The notes: generated from the letters alone by a model not told the origin. A stretch of DNA of 64,000 nt from Adenophora triphylla var. japonica (GCA_022495995.1 JAFEMH010006934.1:44159-108158), one strand, 5' to 3'; positions 22,750 to 34,181 are shown, counted from the stretch's first letter. Program-made: numbers and translations.

Positions 22750-22990
22750 GGGCGGTCGCCCACCAAGGTATGGGCGGTTGCCCAGTTATACAGTGCTTAT
22801 AACCCTTATTCGAAATCCCACATGGGCGGTCGCCCACATGGGTATGGGCGGTCACCCACCTGCATAGTCTCCAATGTACGGTTTTTCGAATAACGCATGA
22901 GCGGTTGCCCATACCCTTTGAGTGGTCGCCCAGGTCAACAATTGACTTGTGGGCGGTCGTCCATGGTACACTTGGGCGGTCGCCCATCAG
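22750..22990 (-). promoter_or_regulatory. GGGCGGTCGCCC palindrome cluster, solo LTR copy 1
   Basis: About eight perfect or near-perfect copies of the 12-bp palindrome GGGCGGTCGCCC in ~240 bp, upstream of the TATA box in LTR orientation. Variants include GGGCGGTTGCCC and GGGCGGTCACCC, mostly C-to-T or G-to-A changes in the CG dinucleotides. Confidence 0.6.
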
Positions 22991-23281
22991 CCGAGATTCC
23001 ATAATTTCCATTTTTGACAATTCGTTCGATGCGTGTGACCCCATAGGACTATATTATGTTGGCAATGAGTTCGATCACATCGATCCTCATAAGACATGAG
23101 CGGACTCTAGCAAGCCATCATGCCTACCCAAATAATATAATATTAAGTTCGATTTCCTACATAGAATATATCACAATCCCATTGTCACACGATGTTATAT
23201 TGAACATGAGTCATGGTCCACGTCAACTCATATTGTTCAATGCTTTCTTGTTACCAAGTAAATTGATCAATCGAATGATAT

Positions 23282-24048
23282 TGAAAGTTTCGTGTAGCTA
23301 GGAAACTTGGATCACGCAATAGGCAAAGGATGTGAGTACAGATGTGTCTCACAACTGTCCACACATCCACAGATAATGCAGCGGAATAAAATAATTAAAT
23401 GTAAATAAAATGCAATAACTCAAGAGTTATATACGCTTACTGATCTGTGTGATCAGCAAACTAGGCTTACGCCCAAAAACCTTTCACTATAAAAACTTAT
23501 GTTTCTTACAAAAACAAATAAGTGAAAAACTAAAATATGAAAATACTAAACAAGTTCTAATCACCTTCTATGATATGAACAACTCCCCTTTCCCAAGTAG
23601 GACTTATTCAATCAGAAGTAAAACAAGAGAACTTTATGAAAACCTAGATGTGAGTTACGGATGTAAGCTCACAACCTAAAATCAACTCAATCGAATACAA
23701 TGAAGAATGTATGTTTTTCTCTCTAAAAACCGTAGCTTCTCTTTGTGCTGAATGCCTTGTATTTATAATGCACCATTGAGAAGATCTTCATGCAATCGAC
23801 CTCTTCCTTTGTGAGATTCCTTTTCCTATATAAAAACATATAACACACTCACAAGGAAATCAAATATTAGTAAGTTAGTCCTAATATAAAACTATGTACA
23901 TAAATAAAAGATATTTACATAAATACAATCTCTTAATAAAAATAAGATACTTATAAATCTCCATGAAAGTCTCAAAATCTTCTTACCATAATAGAAGACA
24001 AATTAAACAAGGAAACATAAATATGTTCCCAAAAACTTCACGTTTTCA
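23282..24048 (-). repeat. 3' LTR of the copia element (767 bp)
   Basis: On + it starts TGAAAGTTTCGTG and ends CTTCACGTTTTCA. A TATA box on the minus strand is at 23,767-23,760. It is nearly identical to 32,868-33,633, with the visible differences clustered at about 23,337-23,450. Confidence 0.93.
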
Positions 24049-24060
24049 ATCTCCCCCTAT
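24049..24060 (-). other. Polypurine tract next to the 3' LTR
   Basis: ATCTCCCCCTAT on +, a purine run AGGGGGAGAT on -, touching the LTR edge. It is the expected plus-strand primer site. Similar tracts at about 24,137, 24,353, 24,453 and 26,700 give the multiple-PPT pattern of Sireviruses. Confidence 0.75.
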
Positions 24061-24363
24061 TTTGGACTTTCTGGTCAAAACCAAAGATTTATAACAAACA
24101 TAATATTATGACCACAGAATATAGAAAGAGCATGACTCCCCCTGAATGGATGTGTGTCCAGATGTGTATACACATCCACACATAAAAACTGCAAAACAGA
24201 ATTAGAACAGAATACTAGCAGTTCATTAAGCAAAAGCAAAAACCATTCAGCCATGTCCTAATTAAAGCTATTACAAACCATTGTTTTAAAAACTAACAAA
24301 CTAAAACAGAAAATTAAAATTGTCTTTAAAACCATTAATTCAAAAAACTTTTCTCCCCCTAAG
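24061..24363 (-). other. Copia element, spacer between third ORF and PPT
   Basis: About 300 bp, A+T-rich and non-coding. It contains two extra AGGGGGAG-type tracts and paired GATGTG/CACATCC motifs near 24,145-24,180. Confidence 0.6.
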
Positions 24364-26550
24364 TTAAAGTTCCCAGCCCCTCCAACTAGTAGCAGACACA
24401 GCAGTGTTCCAAACTTTATCTCCTCCAAAAGCAGCAGCAGCATCAGCATCATCTCCCCCTTTTTGAACAGAAAGTGAAGCATGCCATTTGAGAAGATTAG
24501 CCTTAAGAGCTTTCAGGTTGTTGGCATGGGCAGTAGAGGCTTGAGCTTGAGCTTCAGCACTGGCAATCTCAGCATCTAAATCCTTCATCTGAACATCAAA
24601 TGGAGCTACAGCTGTGGGTTCAGATGTATCCACATCTGGCATAGTAATTTCAGGAGATGTACCCACAGGGAGATCAACATGCCTTTGCTTAGGGTCTAAC
24701 AGAGTTTTGGATTCCTTAAATAAGGCAAAATTATCAACTCTTTCTTCTCCTTTTTCAGCCTTTACCCCATTGGCAATGAGAATTTGGGATATCAAGGAAG
24801 GGTAAGGTAATGACCACTTCTTGGATGGAGACTCACCATAATCACAAATTTTCCTAAAGATAAATTCCCCAAAATTAATGTGCCTCTTAAGTCCCAATCT
24901 GTACAGAAGATCAGCTTGCACCCTAGTGACAGAGGTTTTGTTATTTGAGGGGCAAAGATTGGCAACTAAGATAGTGTGGAGAAAACAGTAAAGGGAGGAT
25001 AAAGAGCCACTCCCTAAGTCTTTAGGCTTTACTGGCCAAGAAGTTACCTTGCCATGGGTAATAGCAGACACAAGATCATCATCTTCAATAGAAACCACCT
25101 CATCCAAATGATCATACAACCCAAGAAAATCATTAATGATAGAAGGGGTAAACTGAACAAATATTCCTCTAACATAAACACCAGGAGAATGAGGATAAGT
25201 TTTATCTAATCCCTTAGGCAGATTTGCATAGAACTCATAAACCAATTTGGGATAGAAGGGAATGGGATGGTCCACAGTCAAAAATAATCCTCTTTCCTCA
25301 AAAAACTTGTCCATACCAAGTTTAGAAAAAGTCTCCCTATCCCTTTTCATCTCAACAACAAAGGCTTTAGAGGAAATTAGAGTAAACCTATCAGCAGCCT
25401 TTTTGGATAGAAACTTTTTAGAAAAGGGTTTGGGGGTAGAGACCAGAGAGACAGAAGATGACATACCCTGTTCAGCTTTCTTTCGAGTAGATGTGCGTCT
25501 AGATGTGGGCACATCCTTAGACACATCCTTCACAGGGAATGGAACAACAATGGGTTCAACTTCAGTGTCATCAGCATCAGTGGAATCAATTTCTTGGTCT
25601 TCTTTTTCCTGATCCAATTCTTCTCTTCCGAGCTTGTAGTTCTCATCTGAGGCAGTATCATCATCATCTGAGCTTGAGTCAGTTTCATCATCAAAAGGCT
25701 CAAGGTCAGTTGCAGCCATCTTTTTCTTACCCTTTAAATCCATTAAAACTTTAGCTAGGGGCTCTTCATCACTGAAGGATATAAGGTCCTCAACAGGACT
25801 AGACACCAAGGGCACAGAGGGCTCAACAACAGGAGAAGACAAAATATCCTCAGAGGGTGAAACAATAGGGGATATTATGGGATCAGAAGAAATTATGGGA
25901 GGAATAGGAGCAATTGGCTCAACAGACTCTGCATGGGGAACAGTCTCAACAGAGATCAAAGGTTCAACATGGGGAGGAACATCAGGAATAACTGATTCAA
26001 CAGGGGGAACAACCACAGAAGGAGTAACAACAGGGCTACTAACAGAGGAAGGGGGAATAGACGATTTAGCCCTAGTCCTGACAAGGGGAATTATTACCTC
26101 ATCTTCTTCTTCTTCTTCAAGAACAATAGCTGTTGAAGATATCCCTCCAGGTTTTGATCGGTTCTTGGCTTTGTCAGACTCTGACAGCTTGCGAACCCTA
26201 CCAGATCGACGAAGAGCACGCTGAGGGACCGGAGTTGTAGCAGACTTTGGGGGTTTTACTTGGGTCAACTTCCTCTTCTTAGTTGAAGAAGGTTCCACAG
26301 CAATGGCGACATCCGATGGTGGGATCACCGGAGAGGATGGAGCTTTAGGGTTTTCACCAACAGGTTCCAATGTGGGGGATTTTGGAGAAGAAGCTTCCAT
26401 TGTTGGATCAGACGAGGGTGATGGGGAAGAAAATTCAGCCAAAAATTTGGAGATTACTGGGTTTAACACAACAGAACCCTCGCCTTTAGCTATTGAGATG
26501 GGAGCTACGTCAAGAATGTCTTTCTCTTGAATGTTCGAATGCTCGGCCAT
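24364..26550 (-). CDS. Third ORF of the copia element (env-like position), 728 aa, open
   Basis: The start ATG is at 26,550 and the frame is open to 24,364. Residues 1 to ~370 are low-complexity, rich in P, S, V and E, with a basic TRKK-type stretch. A folded domain follows at about 375-640 (motifs FVVEMKRDRETF, FYANLPKG, VRGIFVQFTPSIINDFLGL, SKKWSLPYPSLIS); it resembles the uncharacterised domain called putative plant transposon protein in plant retroelements. The C-terminus has an alanine-rich, probably coiled-coil stretch. I see no signal peptide or clear membrane segment, so an envelope role is not supported by sequence. In Sireviruses this position holds the so-called env-like ORF. It is the only long intact ORF in an otherwise broken element. 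Confidence 0.75.
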   Translation of the reverse strand: MAEHSNIQEKDILDVAPISIAKGEGSVVLNPVISKFLAEFSSPSPSSDPTMEASSPKSPTLEPVGENPKAPSSPVIPPSDVAIAVEPSSTKKRKLTQVKPPKSATTPVPQRALRRSGRVRKLSESDKAKNRSKPGGISSTAIVLEEEEEDEVIIPLVRTRAKSSIPPSSVSSPVVTPSVVVPPVESVIPDVPPHVEPLISVETVPHAESVEPIAPIPPIISSDPIISPIVSPSEDILSSPVVEPSVPLVSSPVEDLISFSDEEPLAKVLMDLKGKKKMAATDLEPFDDETDSSSDDDDTASDENYKLGREELDQEKEDQEIDSTDADDTEVEPIVVPFPVKDVSKDVPTSRRTSTRKKAEQGMSSSVSLVSTPKPFSKKFLSKKAADRFTLISSKAFVVEMKRDRETFSKLGMDKFFEERGLFLTVDHPIPFYPKLVYEFYANLPKGLDKTYPHSPGVYVRGIFVQFTPSIINDFLGLYDHLDEVVSIEDDDLVSAITHGKVTSWPVKPKDLGSGSLSSLYCFLHTILVANLCPSNNKTSVTRVQADLLYRLGLKRHINFGEFIFRKICDYGESPSKKWSLPYPSLISQILIANGVKAEKGEERVDNFALFKESKTLLDPKQRHVDLPVGTSPEITMPDVDTSEPTAVAPFDVQMKDLDAEIASAEAQAQASTAHANNLKALKANLLKWHASLSVQKGGDDADAAAAFGGDKVWNTAVSATSWRGWEL

Positions 26551-27585
26551 TTAACAGAGGAATTTGGGTTGGTTGAACAGTGCAAAGGGGAATTAATGCA
26601 AAGGTGTATGAGATTGTGTGCAAAGAGGAGGAAGAACAAAGGGTTTTGTGAAGGTTTAAGGGGGATGGGACGGATGTGAGGTATATTAAATACTCACAGC
26701 TCCCCCTTTCCTACTAAAATTAGGAATCCCTTTTCAAAGAGGTTTAACATACCTCAAAATCCTTAAGAGTCCTCCAACGGCTAGAAAACCTTTGAGGTTG
26801 CAACACACAAGCACCTTCCAAGAGAATAAGGGATTAAAATACATCAAGATTTTGTAAGATTTTTATGAAAACAAAAATGCTTCGGCATATCTTTATTTAA
26901 AATAGAATCCCAAAAGAATTTTTCAACCTTTTCAAACAAGGATTGATACACATATTTTCTTTTCATGAAAGATATTGGAGATCAAAAACCTATATAATCA
27001 AAGAGTAAATTAAGAGAGAAAATTAATTAACTAACATATTTACAAAGCTCCTATATGTCCTAAAATGCAATATGCCTAGCATGATGCAAACACACAAGTG
27101 AAGGAAATATTCTCAGCTTATGGATGTGGCATAGGATGTGAGTCACAAAAGGGGACACATTTAGATCACAAAAAGTCAATGAGCAATAATCCAATCTGCA
27201 CAGCCTCTAGGATGCATCCACCAATTTTTTGTTGTGGATTTTTGCAATGTGAGTAGCTTTCACTTTACTTGATCCCAAAGATAGCCCTTTTTCCCAATGA
27301 TCTTATCAAGTTTGACTTCAAGTTTTCTTATGAAAATCACTTGATCACAATGGTATGGCTTCATACTAAGGGTGAAGCAGCTGTTTCTCACATATATATA
27401 TTTTTTTTTTCTTTTAGCACCCACTGTGAGATACCTAGGAAGGTTATACCAAGTAATCAAAAGATTACATGGACAGGAAATACTCACAATTAAGTGATCA
27501 AAAATAATGTCAAAGATGAAGACTCACAAGTGACCACACTGAGAAATTTCGTGCTAATGCATGATATTTTTGGATTTTTTCTTTT

Positions 27586-27617
<32 letters not shown>

Positions 27618-27672
27618 CTAAACTACACTACAGATGTGTTAGAGGATGTGAGACACATCTGGTCTCACAACC
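26551..27672 (-). other. Copia element, spacer between RNase H and third ORF
   Basis: 1.1 kb without a gene. It contains a T run on + (about 27,580-27,617, an A run in element orientation), repeated GATGTG/CACATC motifs (about 27,124-27,160 and 27,630-27,670) and one AGGGGGAG tract near 26,700. Spacers of this kind precede the third ORF in Sireviruses. Confidence 0.6.
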
Positions 27673-29148
27673 TTAGATATCACACAAGCCAAGAGACTTC
27701 CTCAAGGAGGAAAATCTCTCCAAATCTAATGCCTTTGTAAATATATCAGCCAATTGATTTTCAGTCCCAACAAATTCCAGACACACAGTTTTTTGCTCTA
27801 CAAGATCTCTAATGAAATGATGTCTAATATCAATGTGCTTTGTTCTAGAATGTTGAACAGGATTTTTAGATATGTCCAAGGCACTTTTGTTATCACAAAA
27901 AGCCAAACTTTGCTATTTAATCCATAATCTTTTAGCATTTGATTCATCCAAAGTAATTGTGTGCATAACTCCCAAGGGCAACATATTCAGCCTCAGCAGT
28001 GGACAAGGACACACAATTTTGCTTCCTACTATACCAAGACACAAGATTATTACCTAGGTAGAAACATCCACCAGTGGTACTCTTTCTATCATCACTGTTT
28101 CCAGCCCAATCAGAATCAGTGTATCCAACCAAATTTGTGTTTGTTTCTTTAGAGTAATGCAGACCTAGGTTCACAGTCCCACTCACATACCTAATGATCC
28201 TTTTCAATGCTTTAAGATGGGACACTTTAGGGTTGGCTTGGTATCTAGCACAGAGACATACACTGAACATAATGTCAGGTCTACTTGCAGTGAGGTAAAG
28301 CAAACTTCCTATCATGCTTCTATAAAGGGTTTGATCAACACTCTCACCATCAGAATCATGACTTAGCTTTTGGGAAGATCCCATTGGTGTTCTTTGATGT
28401 GAAGAGTGTTCAAGCTCAAACTTTTTCACAAGATTCTTGGCATACTTAGACTGTGAAATGAACATGCCATCTTTGAATTGCTTAATCTGTAAGCCTAAGA
28501 AAAAGTTCAACTCACCTACCATACTCATCTCAAATGTGGAAGTCATGCTATCCACAAATTCAGCTAGCATTGGATCAGAATTTGATCCAAACACAATGTC
28601 ATCTACATAGATTTGTGCCACAAGAATCTCTTTCTTATTTCTTCTAACAAACAAGGTTTTGTCAACCTCACCTCTCTTGAATCCTAGTTGAAGCAAATGG
28701 TCAGTCAACCTACCATACCAAGCTCTAGGGGCTTGCTTTAGCCCATACAGAGCTTTCTTCAGTTTATACACATGATTAGGGTATTTGGAGTCCACAAAGC
28801 CTTTAGGTTGTTCAACATAGGCTTCCTCATTTAATATCCCATTTAAAAAGGCACTCTTGACATCCATTTGATGAAGAGTAATCTTGAGGTAACAAGCAAT
28901 AGCTAACAAAAGCCTAATGGACTCAATTCTTGCAACAGGAGCAAATGTCTCCTCAAAGTCAATTCCCTCAATTTGAAAGTATAACCTCGAGCAACTAACC
29001 TAGCTTTATTTCTAGTTATCACACCTTGCTCATCAGTTTTGTTCTTAAAAATCCATTTGGTTCCTATGACATTACCATGTGAGGGTCTAGGAACAAGAGT
29101 CCATACCTCATTCTTTTCAAATTGAATTAATTCATCTTGCATAGCCAT
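27673..29148 (-). pseudogene. Copia RT and RNase H remains
   Basis: The RT start ([29 protein letters not shown]) is at 29,148-28,980, followed by a frameshift. The main RT/RNase H block is 28,909-27,944: [21 protein letters not shown], catalytic [19 protein letters not shown], then RNase H YTDSDWAG and [10 protein letters not shown]. After another break the RNase H end continues at 27,906-27,673 ([37 protein letters not shown]). The order matches Ty1/copia pol. At least two frameshifts interrupt it. Confidence 0.9.
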
Positions 29149-29724
29149 AATCCAACAAGATCTTTCAATGCTTCAAGTAATATTTTTAGGTTCAATTTTA
29201 GAAACAAAACAATGTAAGCTTACTCCGAGAGTATGCCGAGGAGCAACTCCATAAAACCAGCCATCTTTCTATAATCAACTTTGTCCTTTTGTCTAGTTCT
29301 CACTTGAGCATGCACATCTCCCACAACTTGTGAAGTGGGGTGGTTTTTCCGATTTTTGAAGGGATATCCTTTGACCTATCCACACACCCATTCACATTAC
29401 CTTCTCGGAGCATCATCCCGATCGAATCAGTAGGAACTGTCCTCAGCCACAGGAGTTTGAGTGGATGTGGGTGCAGATGTGGGTTCAGATGTGGAGGCGT
29501 ATGTGTCCACATCCTTGGTTACATCCTTGTCAGTTCATCATTTTTAACAAAGACTGAAGTTTCTTTTGCTTTTTCAAAGACTCGCTTTCTTCATCCTTCC
29601 AAACAAAGAAGCAACCCGAAACATCATCCTCAGCAGCCTTGAGGTTAAGATCAAGTGAGTCATCAAATTTAACATTAGCAGATTCCATAATGGTCTTAGT
29701 TTTGAGATTGAAAACTCGTAAGCT
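29149..29724 (-). pseudogene. Copia pol, degraded integrase-RT linker
   Basis: This should encode the integrase C-terminus and the linker to RT. Only short broken frames remain. It holds a cluster of GATGTG and CACATCC motifs at about 29,460-29,525. Confidence 0.5.
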
Positions 29725-30731
29725 CTACTGCCAGGAATAGCCTATGAAAATTGCTTTGTCACTTTTTGAATCAAACTTGGACAGGTATTCTCTATCATTG
29801 AGAATATAACAAACACAACCAAACACATGAAAATATTTTACGCTTGGTTTCTTTCCAAGGAGAATTTGATATGGAGTGACAGTGCTTCCAATCCTTAGAA
29901 ACACCCTATTGCACAATGTGGCAAGCAAGTGTTTAAAGCTTCGCCCAAAATTTTTTGGACAAGTTCTTTGAACTTAGCATGACTCTAGCCATTTCTTGCA
30001 AGGTTCTATTCTTTCTTTCAAGCAATTCCATTTTGCCGTGGGGTGATTGGTGCGTAAAACTCATGAGTGATTCCCTTAGAATTGCAAAAATTGGTGAACA
30101 TTTGATTCTCATATTCGCCACGGTCGACCTAATCCTCACAAAGCCTTAAGACCATAAAGATTTCTAACTCTTTTGTACCAATTCTTGAATTCTCCAATTG
30201 TTTCTGACTTTTCTCTTAAGAACATTACCCAAGTGTACCTAGAATAATCATCAACACACACAAAGGCATACTTTTTCCTACCAAAGCTTTCTACTTCAAT
30301 AGGTCCCATTAAATCAAGTGAATCATCTCCAAACATCTAGTTGTGGAGCATTGTTGGACCTTTTTATGTGATGCTTTTGTTTGTTTTCCCTTTTGACATG
30401 AACCACGTACATCGTGGTTCTTGAAGTTCAGCTTAGGGAGGTCTTTAATGGCTTCAAACCTTTGAAGTTCTTCCAGAGTTCTACACCTAGCATGCCCTAA
30501 TTTTTGGTGCCACAGATTGACATCATTAGCTTTTGAGCTTAGGGCAAGAAAGATTGTCACCAAATTGGTAACAATTATCAGCAGATCTAGGACCAAGAAC
30601 ACACATTTATTATCCTTATCAAACACTTCACACAAGTGCTTATCAAACTTCACAAATAGGTTATCATCACACGCTTGATCGATGCTTATTAGGTTGGCTT
30701 TCAAGCCTTCCACATGGTACACATTGTGCAA
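29725..30731 (-). pseudogene. Copia integrase remains
   Basis: The pre-integrase zinc-binding region (LWHQKLGHA ... a C near GSCQKGKQTK) is at 30,731-30,309. The core has DLMGPIEVESFGRKKY and VCVDDYSRYTWV (30,336-30,136) and NRTLQEMARVML (30,139-29,933). VFGCVCYIL and KAIFIGYS follow at 29,928-29,725. Frames change three times, so no complete enzyme is encoded. Confidence 0.85.
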
Positions 30732-32806
30732 TTTTGGGAGACCCTTGACATCTAGGGTTCCTTTCCCAACAATCTTTCCTTGAGCACCTCCACCAAAATT
30801 TACTTTCCCTCCATTTATTATTTCATAGTCAAGAAGGACTGCTTGGTTTCCAATATGTGCCTAGAGCACCCACTATCAAAATACCAAGAGCCAGAGACAG
30901 TACTTTTGAGGGAAGAGTAGACAACATTACAGGTGGTAATTGGTTTGGCTACCCACCGTTTAACAGTTTTCTTTTTGGATTGCAAGAGGTCCCAGATTGA
31001 CAGATGTGTGTTAGGATGTGCATACATCTTCTCACACATCCGAGGCTGGTTAAAACTAACAGATTTGTTATCAGCCTTGAGTTTGTAGCAGAAGGGCCTA
31101 ATGTGACCAGGAGCTAGGCAGGAATGACAGATGTAATGCCTCTTTCTTGGTCGCTTCTCACTCAGAATGACTTTTTCTTTAAAAGCTTGTTTTTTCACAC
31201 TTTTAGAGGTAGAACCTCATATCCCTCCTTTACAAAATTATTTTCAAAACCTATACCAATTTTGTCACGTTGACCCATAGAAAAGCTTCTTCCATTTTCA
31301 TTTTGCTTTTATTTAACTTAGTAAAAGTATTATCAGCTTTTTCACATTCATTCTTGAATTTTTCAAGGTCAACTTCTCTTTTGGTCACAAGGACTTCAAG
31401 TCTTGCAATGGTATCCTTTCGAGCATCATTTTCTTTTGAAAGTACAGCCTTTTCATCTTCACAAGCAGCCAATTTATCGCAGAGATTTGTTTACCTTAAC
31501 AAGTACCTCAATTTTGTCCAATCTTTTCATCCAATCGTATGCACCTTGTATGTGGCAAAGAGTTCCTCATAGGAATGTCTCTTTCTTCATCTTCATCATC
31601 CGAGTCTCCTTTTACAGAGAAACAGTCACTTCCAAATTCAGATAGGACACCGCATGTGTACACAACCGAGCCCACATCCAAGGGTTTTTCAGAGTATATT
31701 CTTCTATATCTGCAGTAAAAGCATTAAACACAGAGTGGCAATTTAAGACAGACATGTTAGCCACTTCTTCTTCCTCATCCTCACCGTCACTAAGTGGTAG
31801 CAGTTAAGCTCATTCCCTTCTTTTTAAGAGTATTAGCACACTCATTGGCATAATGACCAAAGCCACGACATGCCCTACATTGGACAGATTCAGATGATTT
31901 ATTTTCAAAACTTGGTTTCTTGAATCCAAATGGGCGTTGCTAGGTTTTGGCTTTTCAGCCAGCATCGAAGTAGGTCTATCGGGGAATTTGCTTATCCTTC
32001 TATTTTTCAAGATAGAACTGAATTTCTTTGAAATAAAAGCTACATCCTCATCTTCAAGATTAGACTTGTCAATTTCAGAGGATAATTCCACAAGCTCTTT
32101 TGGTAGAGCAAAGAAGACTTTTAAGGGCAAGACTGCGTGTTTTGTTCTTCTTCCGAGCCTCAAGGTTAAGCCTCAAACACGCTCAAGATTCCTATGATAG
32201 TGTCAAGACCTACAAAGAGTTTGTGTCCTTTGTTTCTTCAATCACACTTACTTTTATGTTAAACCTTTCAGCAAGGTTCTTAGTATTTTACTAACAAGTC
32301 TTGCATTTGAGATAGATTCTCCTAGACTTGTGCATTCATTTGAAATCTCATGAATCTTAGCAAAGATATGACACAATATCCTCGCTTCCATTCGAAGTAA
32401 CTCAAACCTATCCATTAAAATTCTAAGCCTGGTAGCCTTCACACTTGGTGCTCCCTCACATTGAGTTTGCAAAATATCCCAAGCAGTTTTGGCTATACTT
32501 TCATTTGTTATAAGCTTGTACATATTCCCGTAAACATGGCTGGAAATAGCACCCATGGCTTTTGAATTGTAATTTGCAAATTTGTATTTCATCAAGAGTC
32601 CATTGTTCTTCAGGTTTTCTTTCAAAGAAGGACTCACCAACACCGAAGATGGCTTTTTCTCCACAGAGGAGGTTGCCATGCAACAAGAATGCACATCCAA
32701 GCTCTTTCATCAATACTTTTGATGTAATTTCGCATCTTAGACTTCCAAAGAGAATAATTTGTGCCATCCAAGACAGAGGCCTATTTTGGTGATTTTGGCA
32801 TTCCAT
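30732..32806 (-). pseudogene. Copia gag and protease remains
   Basis: A plausible start is the ATG at 32,806. The gag core AWDILQTQCEGAPSVK lies in 32,700-32,254. A CCHC knuckle (CRACRGFGHYANEC) lies near 31,830-31,890 in an otherwise broken frame. A second knuckle CHSCLAPGHIRPFC and the aspartic-protease site WYFDSGCSRHI lie at 31,198-30,818. In the family these form the particle shell and the maturation protease. At least five frame breaks are visible. Confidence 0.85.
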
Positions 32807-32847
32807 AATGACTACACTTTCTCGGATCAACACTCAAGCATATTTCG

Positions 32848-32865
32848 AGAGTTGGCTCGATACCA
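32848..32865 (-). other. Primer-binding site of the copia element (initiator tRNA-Met type)
   Basis: On - the sequence TGGTATCGAGCCAACTC follows the 5' LTR edge after two bases. It resembles the TGGTATCAGAGC PBS used by most plant copia elements. Confidence 0.8.
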
Positions 32866-32867
32866 AT

Positions 32868-33633
32868 TGAAAGTTTCGTGTAGCTAGGAAACTTGGATCA
32901 CGCAATAGGCAAAGGATGTGAGTACGTATGTGTCTCACAACCGTCCACACATCCACGTATAATGCACTGGAATAAAATAATTAAATGTAAATAAAATGCA
33001 ATAACTCAAGAGTTATATACGCCATCGATCCGTGTGATCAGCAAACTAGGCTTACGCCCAAAAACCTTTCACTATAAAAACTTATGTTTCTTACAAAAAC
33101 AAATAAGTGAAAAACTAAAATATGAAAATACTAAACAAGTTCTAATCACCTTCTATGATATGAACAACTCCCCTTTCCCAAGTAGGACTTATTCAATCAG
33201 AAGTAAAACAAGAGAACTTTATGAAAACCTAGATGTGAGTTACGGATGTAAGCTCACAACCTAAAATCAACTCAATCGAATACAATGAAGAATGTATGTT
33301 TTTCTCTCTAAAAACCGTAGCTTCTCTTTGTGCTGAATGCCTTGTATTTATAATGCACCATTGAGAAGATCTTCATGCAATCGACCTCTTCCTTTGTGAG
33401 ATTCCTTTTCCTATATAAAAACATATAACACACTCACAAGGAAATCAAATATTAGTAAGTTAGTCCTAATATAAAACTATGTACATAAATAAAAGATATT
33501 TACATAAATACAATCTCTTAATAAAAATAAGATACTTATAAATCTCCATGAAAGTCTCAAAATCTTCTTACCATAATAGAAGACAAATTAAACAAGGAAA
33601 CATAAATATGTTCCCAAAAACTTCACGTTTTCA
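32868..33633 (-). repeat. 5' LTR of the copia element (766 bp)
   Basis: The second copy of the LTR at 23,282-24,048, with the same ends. It is followed on + by the target duplication GATAT. Confidence 0.93.
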
Positions 33634-34181
33634 GATATTAATCATATTAATTCATTCGGACATGGCCATGTACATCATCAATCTTACTTACGAGTGGCCT
33701 AGCAAACATCTCTCTTTACGAGGAACAAATTTCCATCTTGACTTATCATTCTTCCCAACAAGAATCCTATCATACCAATAATATCCCTTATTGTTATCCG
33801 GTTAAAGATAACGTTAAACTATATCAAACACAATATTCATCGAGTGGAAGACAATGATAATCTCAGGTCAAAGGATATCAATGATATAACTATATGAGAT
33901 TTAATTATGACATTCGACCATGACATAAATCTCATAATGGGTCAAGTCCAGTACCTTGTTCTCCAATAAGTACCCATGAATTTAATGTGCATCCATATGC
34001 ATATAATCATCACATGATTATCCATTAAACTTCATACTAGTGCTTCATAAGTACTAGAGACACGATTATTACAATAAACATGCAAACATATATAATAATA
34101 AAAATAACAATCTCTTATATAAATGAACAATGACATTACATATAAGTCTATCTCTATAGGCCTAGGGCACTAACACCTACA

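Larger units (their letters stand above)
23282..33633 (-). mobile_element. Sirevirus-like Ty1/copia retrotransposon (10.35 kb) inside solo LTR copy 1
   Basis: Both LTRs are present (23,282-24,048 and 32,868-33,633) and the 5-bp target duplication GATAT flanks the element (23,277-23,281 and 33,634-33,638). On the minus strand the order is 5' LTR, PBS, gag, protease, integrase, RT, RNase H, a 1.1-kb spacer, a third ORF, PPT and 3' LTR. Integrase before RT makes it copia. A third ORF downstream of RNase H and several AGGGGGAG polypurine tracts are typical of Sireviruses. gag-pol carries many frameshifts, while the third ORF is open. Confidence 0.9.
22250..34181 (-). mobile_element. Solo LTR copy 1, split by the copia element
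   Basis: The two halves are 22,250-23,281 and 33,639-34,181; together they give about 1,575 bp, matching copies 2 and 3. On + it starts TGTTGGGTTTCAAGGG and ends GGCACTAACACCTACA. The left flank CAAAT and right flank TAAAT look like a decayed 5-bp target duplication. The TATA box (22,678-22,685) indicates minus orientation. Eight related GGGCGGTCGCCC palindromes lie upstream of it at about 22,750-22,990. No internal retrotransposon sequence is attached, hence solo LTR (inference). Confidence 0.8.

Noticed and set aside
22750..23000. CRISPR-like or riboswitch-like appearance of regularly spaced palindromes
   Set aside because: Spacing is irregular, spacers are not unique 30-40-mers, and the context is a eukaryotic LTR with a TATA box.
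24364..26550. Third ORF of the copia element as a true viral-type envelope protein
   Set aside because: No signal peptide, no clear transmembrane helix and no fusion-protein features are visible; only its position is env-like.
27580..27620. Poly(T) run as the tail of a separate retroposed insert
   Set aside because: No target duplication or distinct insert boundary is visible; it reads as part of the copia spacer.
23449..33264. Identical 76-codon ORF at 23,449 and 33,034
   Set aside because: It is the same segment of the two copia LTRs; no coding evidence.
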